From Trichomonas tenax (Eukaryota > Parabasalia > Trichomonadida > Trichomonadidae), in the NCBI GenBank assembly GCA_023091735.1, contig JALKBU010001157.1:1-15638 (forward strand): a stretch of DNA of 15,638 nt, written 5' to 3'. Of this stretch, positions 7,730 through 15,638 are shown one piece after another. Position numbers and translations under genes: made by a program. Each line of letters begins with the position of its first letter. Position 1 is the stretch's first letter. The notes beneath the pieces are model-generated. The model was not told where the DNA came from, searched no databases, and saw nothing but the letters and a program-made list of their open reading frames with translations.

Positions 7730-8563
7730 TCAGCATTTGGAGAGAATCTCGAGAAGAGCTCCACATGCGGCCTTTTCCATTGCTGTCTTACGTGCGTTGT
7801 CGAGGAAATCGCCGGATGTTCTCTGAGCGAGAGTCAAGCAAACAGCGGCTGTCTTCATATTTGCCTCTGGGAACTTGTAAGCGAGGAAAGCGAGGAGGTA
7901 TGACTCCATCTCGAAAGAAAGGGCGTCCTTATCCTGCTCGAGGAGTGTTGGAATGACTTTCTGGTTCTCCATAACGAAATTGTCATCGAGACGGCCCTGT
8001 GATGGGTAGAAAGTATCAGCTGATGTGTCTGGGCCAACAACTGTGCGGTATTCTGTGAGCTTCTTGAATTCATCAAGAACTTTAACATGAAGATCGTGAT
8101 CAAATGGAATGGATTCCTTGGAAAACTCGAATGGGAATCCCTCGCGTTCGAAATCTTGACGAACGAAGTAAGCACGATCAGCAACAGCAAAGCATCCAAT
8201 TGGAACATCAGCATGCAATGATCCGCATGTGCCGAATCTGACGATAGTCAATGGCCCTTCGACAACAGCGCGTGCCTGGACAACCATAAGCTCAGCCATA
8301 GCGAAGCCCATTCCTGTAGCGATAATAGACACTGGTGTGCCTTTATATTTGCCTGTGTAGGTGCAGAAGATCATGTTGGACTGGCGGACGATGACTGGTG
8401 TGTCCTTGTCGAGCGATTCGGACATTAATTTCGCTCTGTTTGGATCACCAACGGAAATGATGTTATTTGCGACTTCGCCCTTCTTGCAGTTCAATGGCTG
8501 GATTCTGCCGTCTGCGTCGAAAGCGCCGCGACCACGTGGATCCCAGTTAAAGCCTAAAGACAT
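7730..8563 (-). CDS. Uridine phosphorylase (PNP/UDP phosphorylase family 1)
   Basis: An intact 277-residue enzyme of the nucleoside phosphorylase family; it should cleave uridine (perhaps also deoxyuridine) with phosphate to uracil and ribose-1-phosphate in the cytosol, for pyrimidine salvage, on which trichomonads depend. Visible motifs: VGDPNR (38-43) at the N-terminal phosphate-site Gly-Asp-Pro; TGMG (83-86); RFGTCG (109-114) with the phosphate-binding Arg and Gly-Thr; TSADTFYPSQGR (180-191), the uracil-specificity loop with the Gln and Arg equivalent to the pair in bacterial Udp; and FEMES (217-221), the ribose-binding Glu-Met-Glu. The Gln..Arg loop argues for uridine rather than purine substrates. 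Length is normal. ATG at 8561-8563, TGA at 7730-7732. The gene is markedly richer in G and C than its flanks. Upstream shows TCATCG words but no perfect TCAYW initiator. Antisense open frames over it are shadows. Confidence 0.92.
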   Translation of the reverse strand: MSLGFNWDPRGRGAFDADGRIQPLNCKKGEVANNIISVGDPNRAKLMSESLDKDTPVIVRQSNMIFCTYTGKYKGTPVSIIATGMGFAMAELMVVQARAVVEGPLTIVRFGTCGSLHADVPIGCFAVADRAYFVRQDFEREGFPFEFSKESIPFDHDLHVKVLDEFKKLTEYRTVVGPDTSADTFYPSQGRLDDNFVMENQKVIPTLLEQDKDALSFEMESYLLAFLAYKFPEANMKTAAVCLTLAQRTSGDFLDNARKTAMEKAACGALLEILSKC

Positions 8564-8710
8564 TCAACAAAGAAAAAAAACTTTTTTCTTCGAAAACGAT
8601 GAAACGATGAAAAGTTTTTGAAATTTTTATGTTTTTAGACTCCCCATAGTGAGGAACCCTGAAATATATCAAAAAGTTATGACATCATCGTAAATTGGTC
8701 GATTTTACGA

Positions 8711-8953
8711 TTAATGAAAATGAAAAGCGCTTTTTAACGTACTTTTTCTATCGTCGCATTTTTCACTGGAACAAAGAAAGTTACGTTTTCGCTCACCAAC
8801 AAAGACAGGGTATACAATCTTTTGCCATAGTATTCTTGCTAACATGAACATTGCAAAAGATATGATAATTAATCCAAGAAGCTTCTTCTTTAGCCTAAAA
8901 TGATCAAATTTATTAAACGATTTCAAAATGCTCGCTAAGCGTGGTTGTTGGTC
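8711..8953 (-). pseudogene. Small single-helix membrane-protein-like frame without ATG
   Basis: 81 open codons between TGA (8954-8956) and the stop at 8711. It reads QPRLASILKSFNKFDHFRLK, then KKLLGLIIISFAMFMLARIL as one hydrophobic helix, then a basic, Cys-containing tail (GERKRNFLCSSEKC). In the same frame farther upstream, ATG at 9017-9019 gives MKFRNTLKDSFLSIK before TGA at 8972-8974, so a longer gene with two in-frame stops is possible. The arrangement of a polar segment followed by Lys-rich residues and one helix recalls tail-anchored proteins, but the tail after the helix is long. Same strand as the uridine phosphorylase, about 150 bases upstream of its start. No family assigned. Confidence 0.35.
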
Positions 8954-8956
8954 TCA

Positions 8957-9370
8957 GAGATGAAGAGAAAATCATTTAATGCTTAAAAAAGAGTCTTTTA
9001 GGGTGTTACGAAATTTCATATTTTCGCCATATACGGGAAAAGTTTTTATATTCAAATATATGCATATGTAGCTCGAATGCAAGCGTTTGTTGGCTATGCA
9101 TAGATTTTCTCACGCTAGTTTTCGTGATACGATTTTGTTTCCATTACCTGTAAGAAATTTCTATGAACTCTACATTTCAGTCCAACAACAAGCTAAATCA
9201 AAATCATATTTGTAACATACCACTGACTTTACCTCTCACACCGATTTATTCAAAATTAATTTCGACTAAAATGTCCTTTTCCTGCTTTTTTCAATGAATG
9301 CCTCACTGACTAGGATATAACTGTTCAACTACTTTTTTTTCACTTTCAGTTTAATTTTCGAATTTTTATA
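8957..9370. other. Intergenic, nothing further recognised
   Basis: AT-rich DNA up to the right-hand element repeat, apart from the possible upstream extension noted for the frame at 8711-8953. No RNA gene seen. Confidence 0.35.
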
Positions 9371-9437
9371 TCATCAAAAAGTAGTATATGTAAGGGGGTG
9401 GTTGCTTATTTTTGTAAACTATATATAGTGGGAAAAA
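9371..9437 (+). repeat. Mobile-element leader/terminal repeat, copy D (inverted relative to A-C)
   Basis: Plus-strand order is TCATCAAAAAGTAGTATATG, TAAGGGGGTGGTTGCTTATT and TTTGTAAACTATATATAGTGGG, followed by AAAAAG and a T-rich leader. It matches the minus-strand reading of copies A-C, including the outer AGTAG segment, the G run and the CTATATATAG palindrome (9419-9428). Because it is on the opposite strand it points away from the left cluster. Confidence 0.7.
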
Positions 9438-9718
9438 GACAATTTATTTTTTTTTTTATTATTATTTATTTTTTATTCTTACATAAACAGCGAACAATAT
9501 TGAATTTAGAAAGTGATAAAATAGATGAGAGAGTGATTGATGATGGAGTTCCTGTTTATATTTTAAGATTTAAAGGTAAACAATATTATCAATGTAATCC
9601 TGATTACATAAAGCATCAATTTGTTAAAGAAGACTGTGAAGTATTGAATCCTGAAGACTATGAAAACACTAAATCAATAATTTATTATAAATATAACGCA
9701 ATCCATTTTTCGCCTTGA
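9438..9718 (+). pseudogene. Truncated copy of the two-module element gene
   Basis: After the T-rich leader, the frame reads ILNLESDKIDERVIDDGVPV and then NPDYIKHQFVKEDCEVLNPE DYENT before turning to unrelated residues and TGA at 9716-9718. Bases 9596-9669 match 351-278 of the gene on the left at 71 of 74 positions, so this is the second module of the same gene. The first module is missing and the leader repeat is joined directly to mid-gene sequence; the 3' part is missing too. The frame has no ATG where a protein should start. A decayed internal fragment. Confidence 0.65.
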
Positions 9719-11165
9719 AAAATCGTGACCAATTGAGAGGATTTTGCCGAAGAATTGAGAACGTTTGCCAACCATCGTCAATTTGCTATCGTACTTCGTC
9801 AATTTGCCAGAATGCATATCCACTACCGGCATATGATGATATATATGTATGCAACAAATTGGCCACCAAATCCTAATATTTAAATATGATATATGATGAA
9901 CCTCGTTATTTCGATATTATTTTAAGACTAAAGCCATTATATGATAAATAAAAGCATAATCTACAAACTTGGCTCGAAAATTGTGGCACAAAAAAATATG
10001 AAATGCCTTGCTCACCGTCTTTTCATCGAATAACTCGGCTCAAAAGATTTCGCAACTGATACAAAAAGGTGTTGGCGTTTCGGAGGGCGTAATCTGGTCA
10101 TTTACAACATAAAATTTAACAATCTAATCTTTTTTTATTCAATACTATCGAGGATCAATCAGTTGATCCGCAGCATGCCTTCATAAAGTCAAGATCCAGC
10201 ATCAAGCTTCCAATCAGTTGATCCACCATCTTATTGCAAAGAAGAAATCGAAAAGATCTTAAAATCTAATTTTGCTTCAAATTGCTCTTTTTCATTAAAA
10301 ATATCATAATGATAATAAAATATATGATAGACTCGTTATTTAATATCAATATCTTTAATAGTTTTGCATGAAATTGTCAATTTTATTTCTTTTTGTAAGT
10401 GAAAAAAAAATATTAAAAATAGCGGGCATTTTGTAAAAATGAAGGTTTAACAAGCATTCATTTACTCCCTTCATTGAATTTGACTACACGCTTCAGAGCC
10501 ATACTTGTCTGGCAATAGCTGGGAGCCTCTATGTGGGGAAATAACCACATAATATACTCGCGATGAAATAGTAGCTTAAACAGACTTAATAGTTTACTAA
10601 ATTAATATCATATCCTCAGCTTATTAGCGGTATATTAGTCGGAAATAAGTATATCGTATAAAATCGGTAGCATTTCTCGAATAAGCTGTAAATGGGCATC
10701 TTGGTCCTCAATGTTTTGAGAAAAACCATCATCGAGCATCTCAGCATACTATTCTGCAAGGTCATGTATATGATCAAGAAAATCTATGACTATTATTCGT
10801 TCCAACTTCAAAATAGGCCAAAGGAGTTTTTCGAGCAAACGGAAAATAAGTGGATAAGCTATTAATTTAACGGAAAATTGAATTACTATTGTTTAATCAA
10901 TTAATGCATTAAATCTATTACGATCAAATTTAATTTATATTTAGCAAATATAAACAAAGCTTTTGTATCCAGCAGCTAGATAAAGTCATCAGTTAGTAAA
11001 TAACATTTCGCTCGTTTGTACCTAGCGTTACAAACGATCTAAATGTTAGACTCGGGACATAAATAAGCTAATTCTTTTAAAATTTACTTTTTTATAACTT
11101 CCAATAATATATAAAAAAATATAAATGAAAATAAATATATAAAAATATAAATTTCAAAAAATAGT
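9719..11165. other. Gene-free stretch within the element remnant
   Basis: No open frame with coding character. It holds a degenerate ~21-base repeat at 9738-9812 (CGTCAATTTGC at 9776-9786 and 9797-9807), a perfect hairpin at 10152-10169 with a partial copy 55 bases on, and two similar words about 430 bases apart (ATATGATGAACCTCGTTATTT near 9888, ATATGATAGACTCGTTATTT near 10321). Probably decayed element DNA between the gene fragment at 9718 and the polymerase fragment. Confidence 0.4.
10152..10224. repeat. Perfect hairpin with a partial direct repeat
   Basis: GGATCAA-TCAG-TTGATCC (10152-10169) is a perfect 7-base-stem hairpin. CAATCAGTTGATCC from it (10156-10169) recurs at 10211-10224, 55 bases away. 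Role unknown. Confidence 0.45.
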
Positions 11166-11731
11166 GGCTATTTGTTGTTGCCACAGAAGTATCAGAAGCA
11201 AATATTAACCAGTACGCCCCATTGGGGCTGAGTCTTGAAGAGCCTTATGATTTAAATAATGAGCAATTAAACGAATTATTAAATGAAGAATTTAATACCG
11301 TCGATATTATAGGTTTTAACTCTGGAAAATTTGATTTAAATCTTATCTTTCGTGACTTAAATATAGCAAAATGGAAAATAAAATCTATTCTTGGTTCATC
11401 ATCACAATTTAAACAAGTAACAGTTAAAAAGAATGACAATCCATTTAGTTTGAGATTTATTGATATCAGGAATTATATAGCAGGTGGCAAATTAGATCAA
11501 TTCACTCAAGATTTTGGTAACAATAAATCACGTGTTAAGTCTTTCTTCCCTTATCAATTTATCACATGGGAGAACTGGGAAACTGAATTATTCGATTACA
11601 TTGAATTTTCAATCATTTGCGAATACAAAAAATATCTTACAGAGGCTTTATTTTGCAATAAAAGAATCCAAATAGTTTTTGAATTTGAAAATATACTATA
11701 TTTATGGTTTGGACAATGGCAACATTTCTAA
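11166..11731 (+). pseudogene. Fragment of family B DNA polymerase, exonuclease part (Maverick/Polinton-like)
   Basis: About 188 open codons from after TAG (11163-11165) to TAA (11729-11731), with no ATG. With the TTG at 11222 as residue 1, VDIIGFNSGKFDLNLIFRDL (27-46) contains the Exo II motif N...FD of the 3'-5' exonuclease of protein-primed (organellar/viral type) family B polymerases. RFIDIRNYIAGGKLDQFTQD (78-97) and SFFPYQFIT (107-115) follow in the order usual for these enzymes. The ExoIII tyrosine motif, the TPR regions and the whole polymerase domain are absent, and after about residue 125 the sequence loses similarity. Full enzymes of this kind exceed 1000 residues in trichomonad Mavericks. 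It is therefore a relic inside the right-hand element remnant, same direction as copy D. Confidence 0.7.
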
Positions 11732-14290
11732 ACTGATTAAGTATAGTATAACGATGATACGCATTGTTAGCCATAATGTCTATATTAAAGTCTTATTGTA
11801 AAATTTTGTATTTGAAGCTTTATCTGTTATAGAATAACGAAAGTCACTATTTTCGACATATATTATCTGATATTTGTCATGTAAAGTAGAAAATTTGATA
11901 TGTAATGTTACCAATGAGAAAATTTTATGCGAATTTGAGGTAGAATAATGCTATGTATGCTCGATGCATGAGCAAATAAATGACGTTTGAATCCTGCGCG
12001 TACCGTATTTTTTCTTTTCTATTTTTTGATTTTTTCTACAGGAACTCTAGCAAAAATAAGAGAGAGAACGCTATAATAGTGTATAATGGTGAGATGTATT
12101 TGTTATAATAATCAAAGAGATTCATAACAGAAGACCATTAATGATTTGTAATTGGTTTCTGTTTGTAATCATATCTTGATTAAGTAATATAAGATCATGA
12201 AACAGATTGCACCACTAGAATCAGCACCCCAAAAAAGCACGTAAATGTTTCATCAGATTCGTCCATGAAGGGGGTTTACTCGTTAAAAATCGCAAAACTC
12301 AAAAAGGTCAATGAGAAAAAAGTGGAGCCCAAAAATTACATTCAAATTGTTAATGAAACTTTAACGTTATTGCTTTACTATGCTTCATCAAAGCCTACAG
12401 AAGCTATATTTTAAGACCCATCATTCTTCAAAAGGCAAAAATTTAATCAATTTTAACCATAAATTCATAGTAAGAATTCATAACAGATGTTAAAAAATTG
12501 GTCAAAATAGGGTTAAATTGTATTCTTGAAACTAAAGAAATAGGCCAAAACTGGTTAAATACAGTATTTCTGGAAAGCAAAGTCACATATTTTAAATCGG
12601 TAATGGACAAATCGATAATTTTCAAAATTTGCAAATTTAACAATTCTCTCCAAACTTCAACAAACAAAAGAACTTTTTAAGTGTTGTTATGATCCAAAAA
12701 ATCATGCTTAAATATTTTCACGACATTATTAAAAAAATAAAAACCTTTTAAAACCATACTGTTATTCATAGATCCACTTCTATATTAATATTTCGCAAAA
12801 TAGAGGCAAAATATTTTTAAAATTTAATATTTGGAGAAATCTCAAAAATGGTCAAACTTCATCTATGATTTTAACTCAACTTAAATTATTTATAGCCAAA
12901 AGATAAAGCAAAAATATTTTTCGAGATTATTAAATTCTAAATTCCCTTATTTATGTGATACATAGTCATTATTTTTGATAAAGTAAAAGAATTCAAAGAA
13001 TAAAGACATAATCAATTTATAACAAAAAGAATATTCAGAACAAAGACCAACTACACAAACAAAATTGACCAATTATTTTCTGTATTGTTTTCTCTATTTG
13101 TGCTTTAATCACAGTGACTTCATATTTTATTAATAGACCAAACAATGACGGATTCCAAAAATATTCAAGAAATAGATTTTTAGATATTGTATATTATACA
13201 GACAAAATTTGGAGGCGAAAGAGTAAAATATTTTCAACGATTTCAGAATCGGATTTTAATAGAGATTTAACATACACATAGAATTTCAATATATAGAGTT
13301 TGGGGACTCAAAAATGGTCAGAAGACACATTTCGTTTATAGTTTAAAATTAGCATTAACATTCAATGCAGTAAACGAATTAAAAATTTTTTAAGAAAAAT
13401 TTTAAAAAGTGAAATGTTTCAAATTTTCGAAAGACAATTTATCACAAAAATTTTATTCTCTGACCACATTATTCTCGAAAAATTTTATATTGGTTGTTTG
13501 AGCTCATCTCGATAATCATTTTTATATAAGTTTTATGATTTAAATGATAACAAAACTTCTCAATTTTAACTTTTTATGTATTCAAAAAATTCAATTTCTC
13601 CATCATTAAATATATTCAGTTATCAATTCTGTATTCAAATCAATAGCAATTAATTTTTTGTAAACAGCTGTTGATTTTATCTCTCCAAACAATCCATATT
13701 GATCAATTCAACATTCATTAATGTTGTTGATGTTATTTTTATCAACAAATCATTAATATGGTTTCAGATAATAAATATATAATATGCAATTAGTGTGTTA
13801 TCTATGGTATGAATATTCGAGCTTTATTTTATAAGGATCCTTCATAAAAATTGATTTTAATATTTTTTTTCGATTTTATTCGAAAATAGGCTTTATATCT
13901 GATGCAGATAAGAATTTTAAAATTGTTGAAATTTGTCACCAAAATTTTCTGAATTTGATTAACTTTTCATATATTTCATATATAGAGTACAATATAAATA
14001 GTTGATTTTGAATGAGGTATTCAATTTTATAATAAAATTTTCACTATTTTTATTTAATAATTACACTCTTCGGTGTATAAAAATTCGATTTCTATGATTG
14101 GTATTTTGATATTTTAAAGTTTTTCATAAAAATTAAGAACAATATGGCCTATCATTGAATACTTTTCAATTTCTTTTATCCTATAATAATATCACATAGT
14201 TAATTTATATCATATTTTGAATCGCAGTTTAAGAGAAAAATTCAAAGGATTGAGAAACAATTTACAAATGATTTTATATCAAAATCAATA
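11732..14290. other. Long AT-rich stretch without a recognisable gene
   Basis: About 2.5 kb with dense stops in all frames. Overlapping 60-75-codon frames on both strands at 12443-12680 mirror each other and are Asn/Ile/Leu/Lys-rich, as random AT-rich DNA gives. A word like a tRNA T arm (GTTTGAATCC near 11986) has no partner acceptor stem. I see no second end of the mobile element here. The last few hundred bases presumably carry the promoter of the C2-like gene. Confidence 0.45.
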
Positions 14291-14893
14291 ATGCAGAACA
14301 GCACTGTTGTACTTGTCAATGGCGAGCTTAAGGTAGAAGATTCTACGTTCGGTGCCGGATTGATTGTCGAGCTTATGTTCGAAGGCGGAGTCCCACTCCA
14401 TGCGAGTCCGATTCATCCAGCGAAATCTTTCGATATCAACGAGCCACTTAGCTTACAGATGCCAGTTACCTCTACAGCTTTAATCCTTACTGTCTTCCGT
14501 CCGAACGGAGCAGTCCATGAGCCACTTGGTCGCGCTCGAGTTGTTTTGGAAGAGGTTACTTGCGATGGAGTTGCCAAGAATGTCGTCAAGGTCCTGGATA
14601 ACGACGGTGTTGAGTTTATCGACTTCACAATCACCATCAACACTCAGAAAGAGGGTGTTTTGACTCCACATCTTTCACAGCCTGAGGCTCTTCCAAAGAA
14701 GTCCAATGACCCATTCCCAACAATCGTCCCACCAGTCGCCTCTCCAATGGCGAACCCAGTTGGTCTCGGAATGATGGCTCCAACACAGCAATACACTTAT
14801 GCGCCAGCAGGACCGGGACTTTACATGCCTCCTTCACCAGGAATGATGCCACCTCCAGGAATGTATCCACCGGATGCAGTCCCAGTCTACTGA
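14291..14893 (+). CDS. C2-like domain protein with Pro/Met-rich tail
   Basis: An intact 200-residue protein. Residues 1-118 form alternating beta-type segments: STVVLVNGELKVEDS, GAGLIVELMFEGG, PLSLQMPVTSTALILTVFRP, LGRARVVLEEV (79-89, the conserved LG...+ segment of C2 domains) and EFIDFTITIN. I read this as a C2-like beta-sandwich. The cluster of Asp residues that binds calcium in classical C2 domains is not evident, so calcium-dependent lipid binding is doubtful. Residues 121-200 are a low-complexity tail rich in Pro, Met, Gly and Tyr, ending PPGMYPPDAVPVY, similar to tails of trichomonad C2 proteins and of annexin A7 or penta-EF-hand proteins, which often bind proteins or phase-separate. 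ATG at 14291 is the first Met; the frame is open upstream to a TAA but that part is AT-rich without Met. TGA at 14891-14893. Gene composition contrasts sharply with its flanks. Domain call is moderate. Confidence 0.7.
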   Translation: MQNSTVVLVNGELKVEDSTFGAGLIVELMFEGGVPLHASPIHPAKSFDINEPLSLQMPVTSTALILTVFRPNGAVHEPLGRARVVLEEVTCDGVAKNVVKVLDNDGVEFIDFTITINTQKEGVLTPHLSQPEALPKKSNDPFPTIVPPVASPMANPVGLGMMAPTQQYTYAPAGPGLYMPPSPGMMPPPGMYPPDAVPVY

Positions 14894-15638
14894 AATCTAT
14901 GATTCCATGTAAATTTTTCTCGATATTATACGATAAAATCTTGATATATACAAATCCAAAGGCTTTCAATCTACTTAGTACGTCAAAAATGTCTCAACGA
15001 CATAATTATGATATATACGATATCTGTAATCATTTATTTGACTTCAATGACCATAAAAACACAAAGTAATCGACTAGGAGACCACAAATCCAAAGTTTCG
15101 AGCTTCAAATTCCAACAAAAATATAACAACACATTATCATCTATGACTTATTCCGTTTATAGATATCAGGGAATGACAAAATCAACAAAAAAAAAAACAA
15201 AGAATTCAATCACTGATTTTTCCAGTGTTTGTTTATTAATAAATTGGTCTCATAGATTTCAGATTTCGAATTTGGTCATCTAGTATCATTTATCATACAT
15301 TTTAATTTTTAGCCTCATATGTTAGAAGGAAAAAAATTATTCATTTGAGATTTTTTTTCAGAACCCTTTTTCCATCAAATTTATTGCATGATGAGCTTGT
15401 CAAAAAAAATATATTTTGTGTTTTCAAGCTGATCAGACTTGTTTGCTGTGTGTATTGACTTTTATAAAATCAATTTTATTTCAAATTTTCCTATGTTATA
15501 AAAATCCTGCAATAAGGCGTCACTGAATTTTCTACGTCTACTCAAACATCTCGATTTTTCTCCACCAGTATGAATATTTAAGGTCTAATTTTGGTGGCAA
15601 ATGAAAAATTTTCCCATCTAAAATGCTGTGGATATATA
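14894..15638. other. Intergenic, nothing recognised
   Basis: AT-rich 3' flank of the C2-like gene. A 91-codon plus frame (15008-15283) is Ser/Thr/Lys/Ile-rich with no family character. No RNA gene, repeat array or copy of the element leader. Confidence 0.4.

Noticed and set aside
7672..8621. Plus and minus frames overlapping the uridine phosphorylase (7672-7956, 8361-8621, 7855-8214)
   Set aside because: Shadows of a gene with all catalytic motifs in the chosen frame.
967..9370. Introns with trichomonad-type splice signals
   Set aside because: No GTATGT...ACTAACACACAG pair seen, and the genes are open without splicing; the tetraspanin breaks are not explained by introns.
11980..12010. Possible tRNA T arm (GTTTGAATCC)
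   Set aside because: No acceptor stem, D arm or anticodon stem could be fitted around it.
12443..12680. Overlapping frames on both strands
   Set aside because: Mirror-image open frames in low-complexity AT-rich DNA; residues as expected by chance.
12841..13320. 14-base word CTCAAAAATGGTCA at 12841 and 13307
   Set aside because: Flanks do not match and such words are expected by chance in 15 kb of AT-rich DNA.
14413..14969. Minus frames over the C2-like gene
   Set aside because: Antisense to a well-supported gene; no motifs.
1..15638. CRISPR arrays, bacterial operons or a defence system
   Set aside because: No regularly spaced repeats of the right size, no ribosome binding sites, and gene content is eukaryotic.

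Overview
The window looks like nuclear DNA of an intron-poor, very AT-rich parasitic protist, most likely a trichomonad (Trichomonas/Tritrichomonas type). The reasons are: single-exon genes without spliceosomal introns; coding islands clearly less AT-rich than the DNA around them; a very short 5' leader with TCACA and TCACT initiator-like motifs just before one start codon; a uridine phosphorylase, a COPI-associated membrane protein, an auxin-efflux-carrier-like transporter and a C2-like protein with a Pro/Met-rich tail; many decayed gene pieces; and fragments that look like Maverick/Polinton mobile elements. The genus is inference from content. Nothing looks bacterial (no operons, Shine-Dalgarno sites, rRNA or tRNA).

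Layout. Bases 1-960 hold part of a repeated mobile element: three same-direction copies of a leader/terminal-repeat sequence (core CTATATATAG beside an AGGGGGTT run on the minus strand) and one minus-strand ORF of 217 codons with two copies of a small W/Y-rich module. Bases 1308-1748 (-) encode a four-helix COPI-associated family protein. Bases 2092-2823 (+) are a tetraspanin pseudogene with one nonsense codon and two frame changes. Bases 3040-3722 hold two convergent broken fragments meeting at a pair of small hairpins; the minus one resembles trichomonad glycine-rich surface proteins. Bases 4008-5006 (-) encode an intact AEC/PIN-type transporter. Bases 5007-7729 are AT-rich with weak coding remnants (6150-6254 and 6562-6846 plus, 6250-6504 minus). 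Bases 7730-8563 (-) encode an intact uridine phosphorylase. Bases 8711-8953 (-) are a small membrane-protein-like frame without ATG. At 9371-9718 the mobile-element leader returns in the opposite orientation, fused to a truncated copy of the same gene, and 11166-11731 is a fragment of the exonuclease part of a family B DNA polymerase. Bases 11732-14290 are AT-rich with no convincing gene. Bases 14291-14893 (+) encode the C2-like protein, and the last 745 bases show no gene.

The intact host genes (COPI-associated protein, AEC transporter, uridine phosphorylase, C2-like protein) do unrelated housekeeping jobs: Golgi/vesicle membrane, small-solute transport, pyrimidine salvage and probable membrane or protein binding. 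They are separate transcription units. Three of them sit between two copies of the same mobile-element end pointing away from each other. The most interesting part is the element family itself: a repeated leader directly upstream of a two-module gene, arranged head to tail on the left and rearranged on the right with 71 of 74 identical bases in the shared core.
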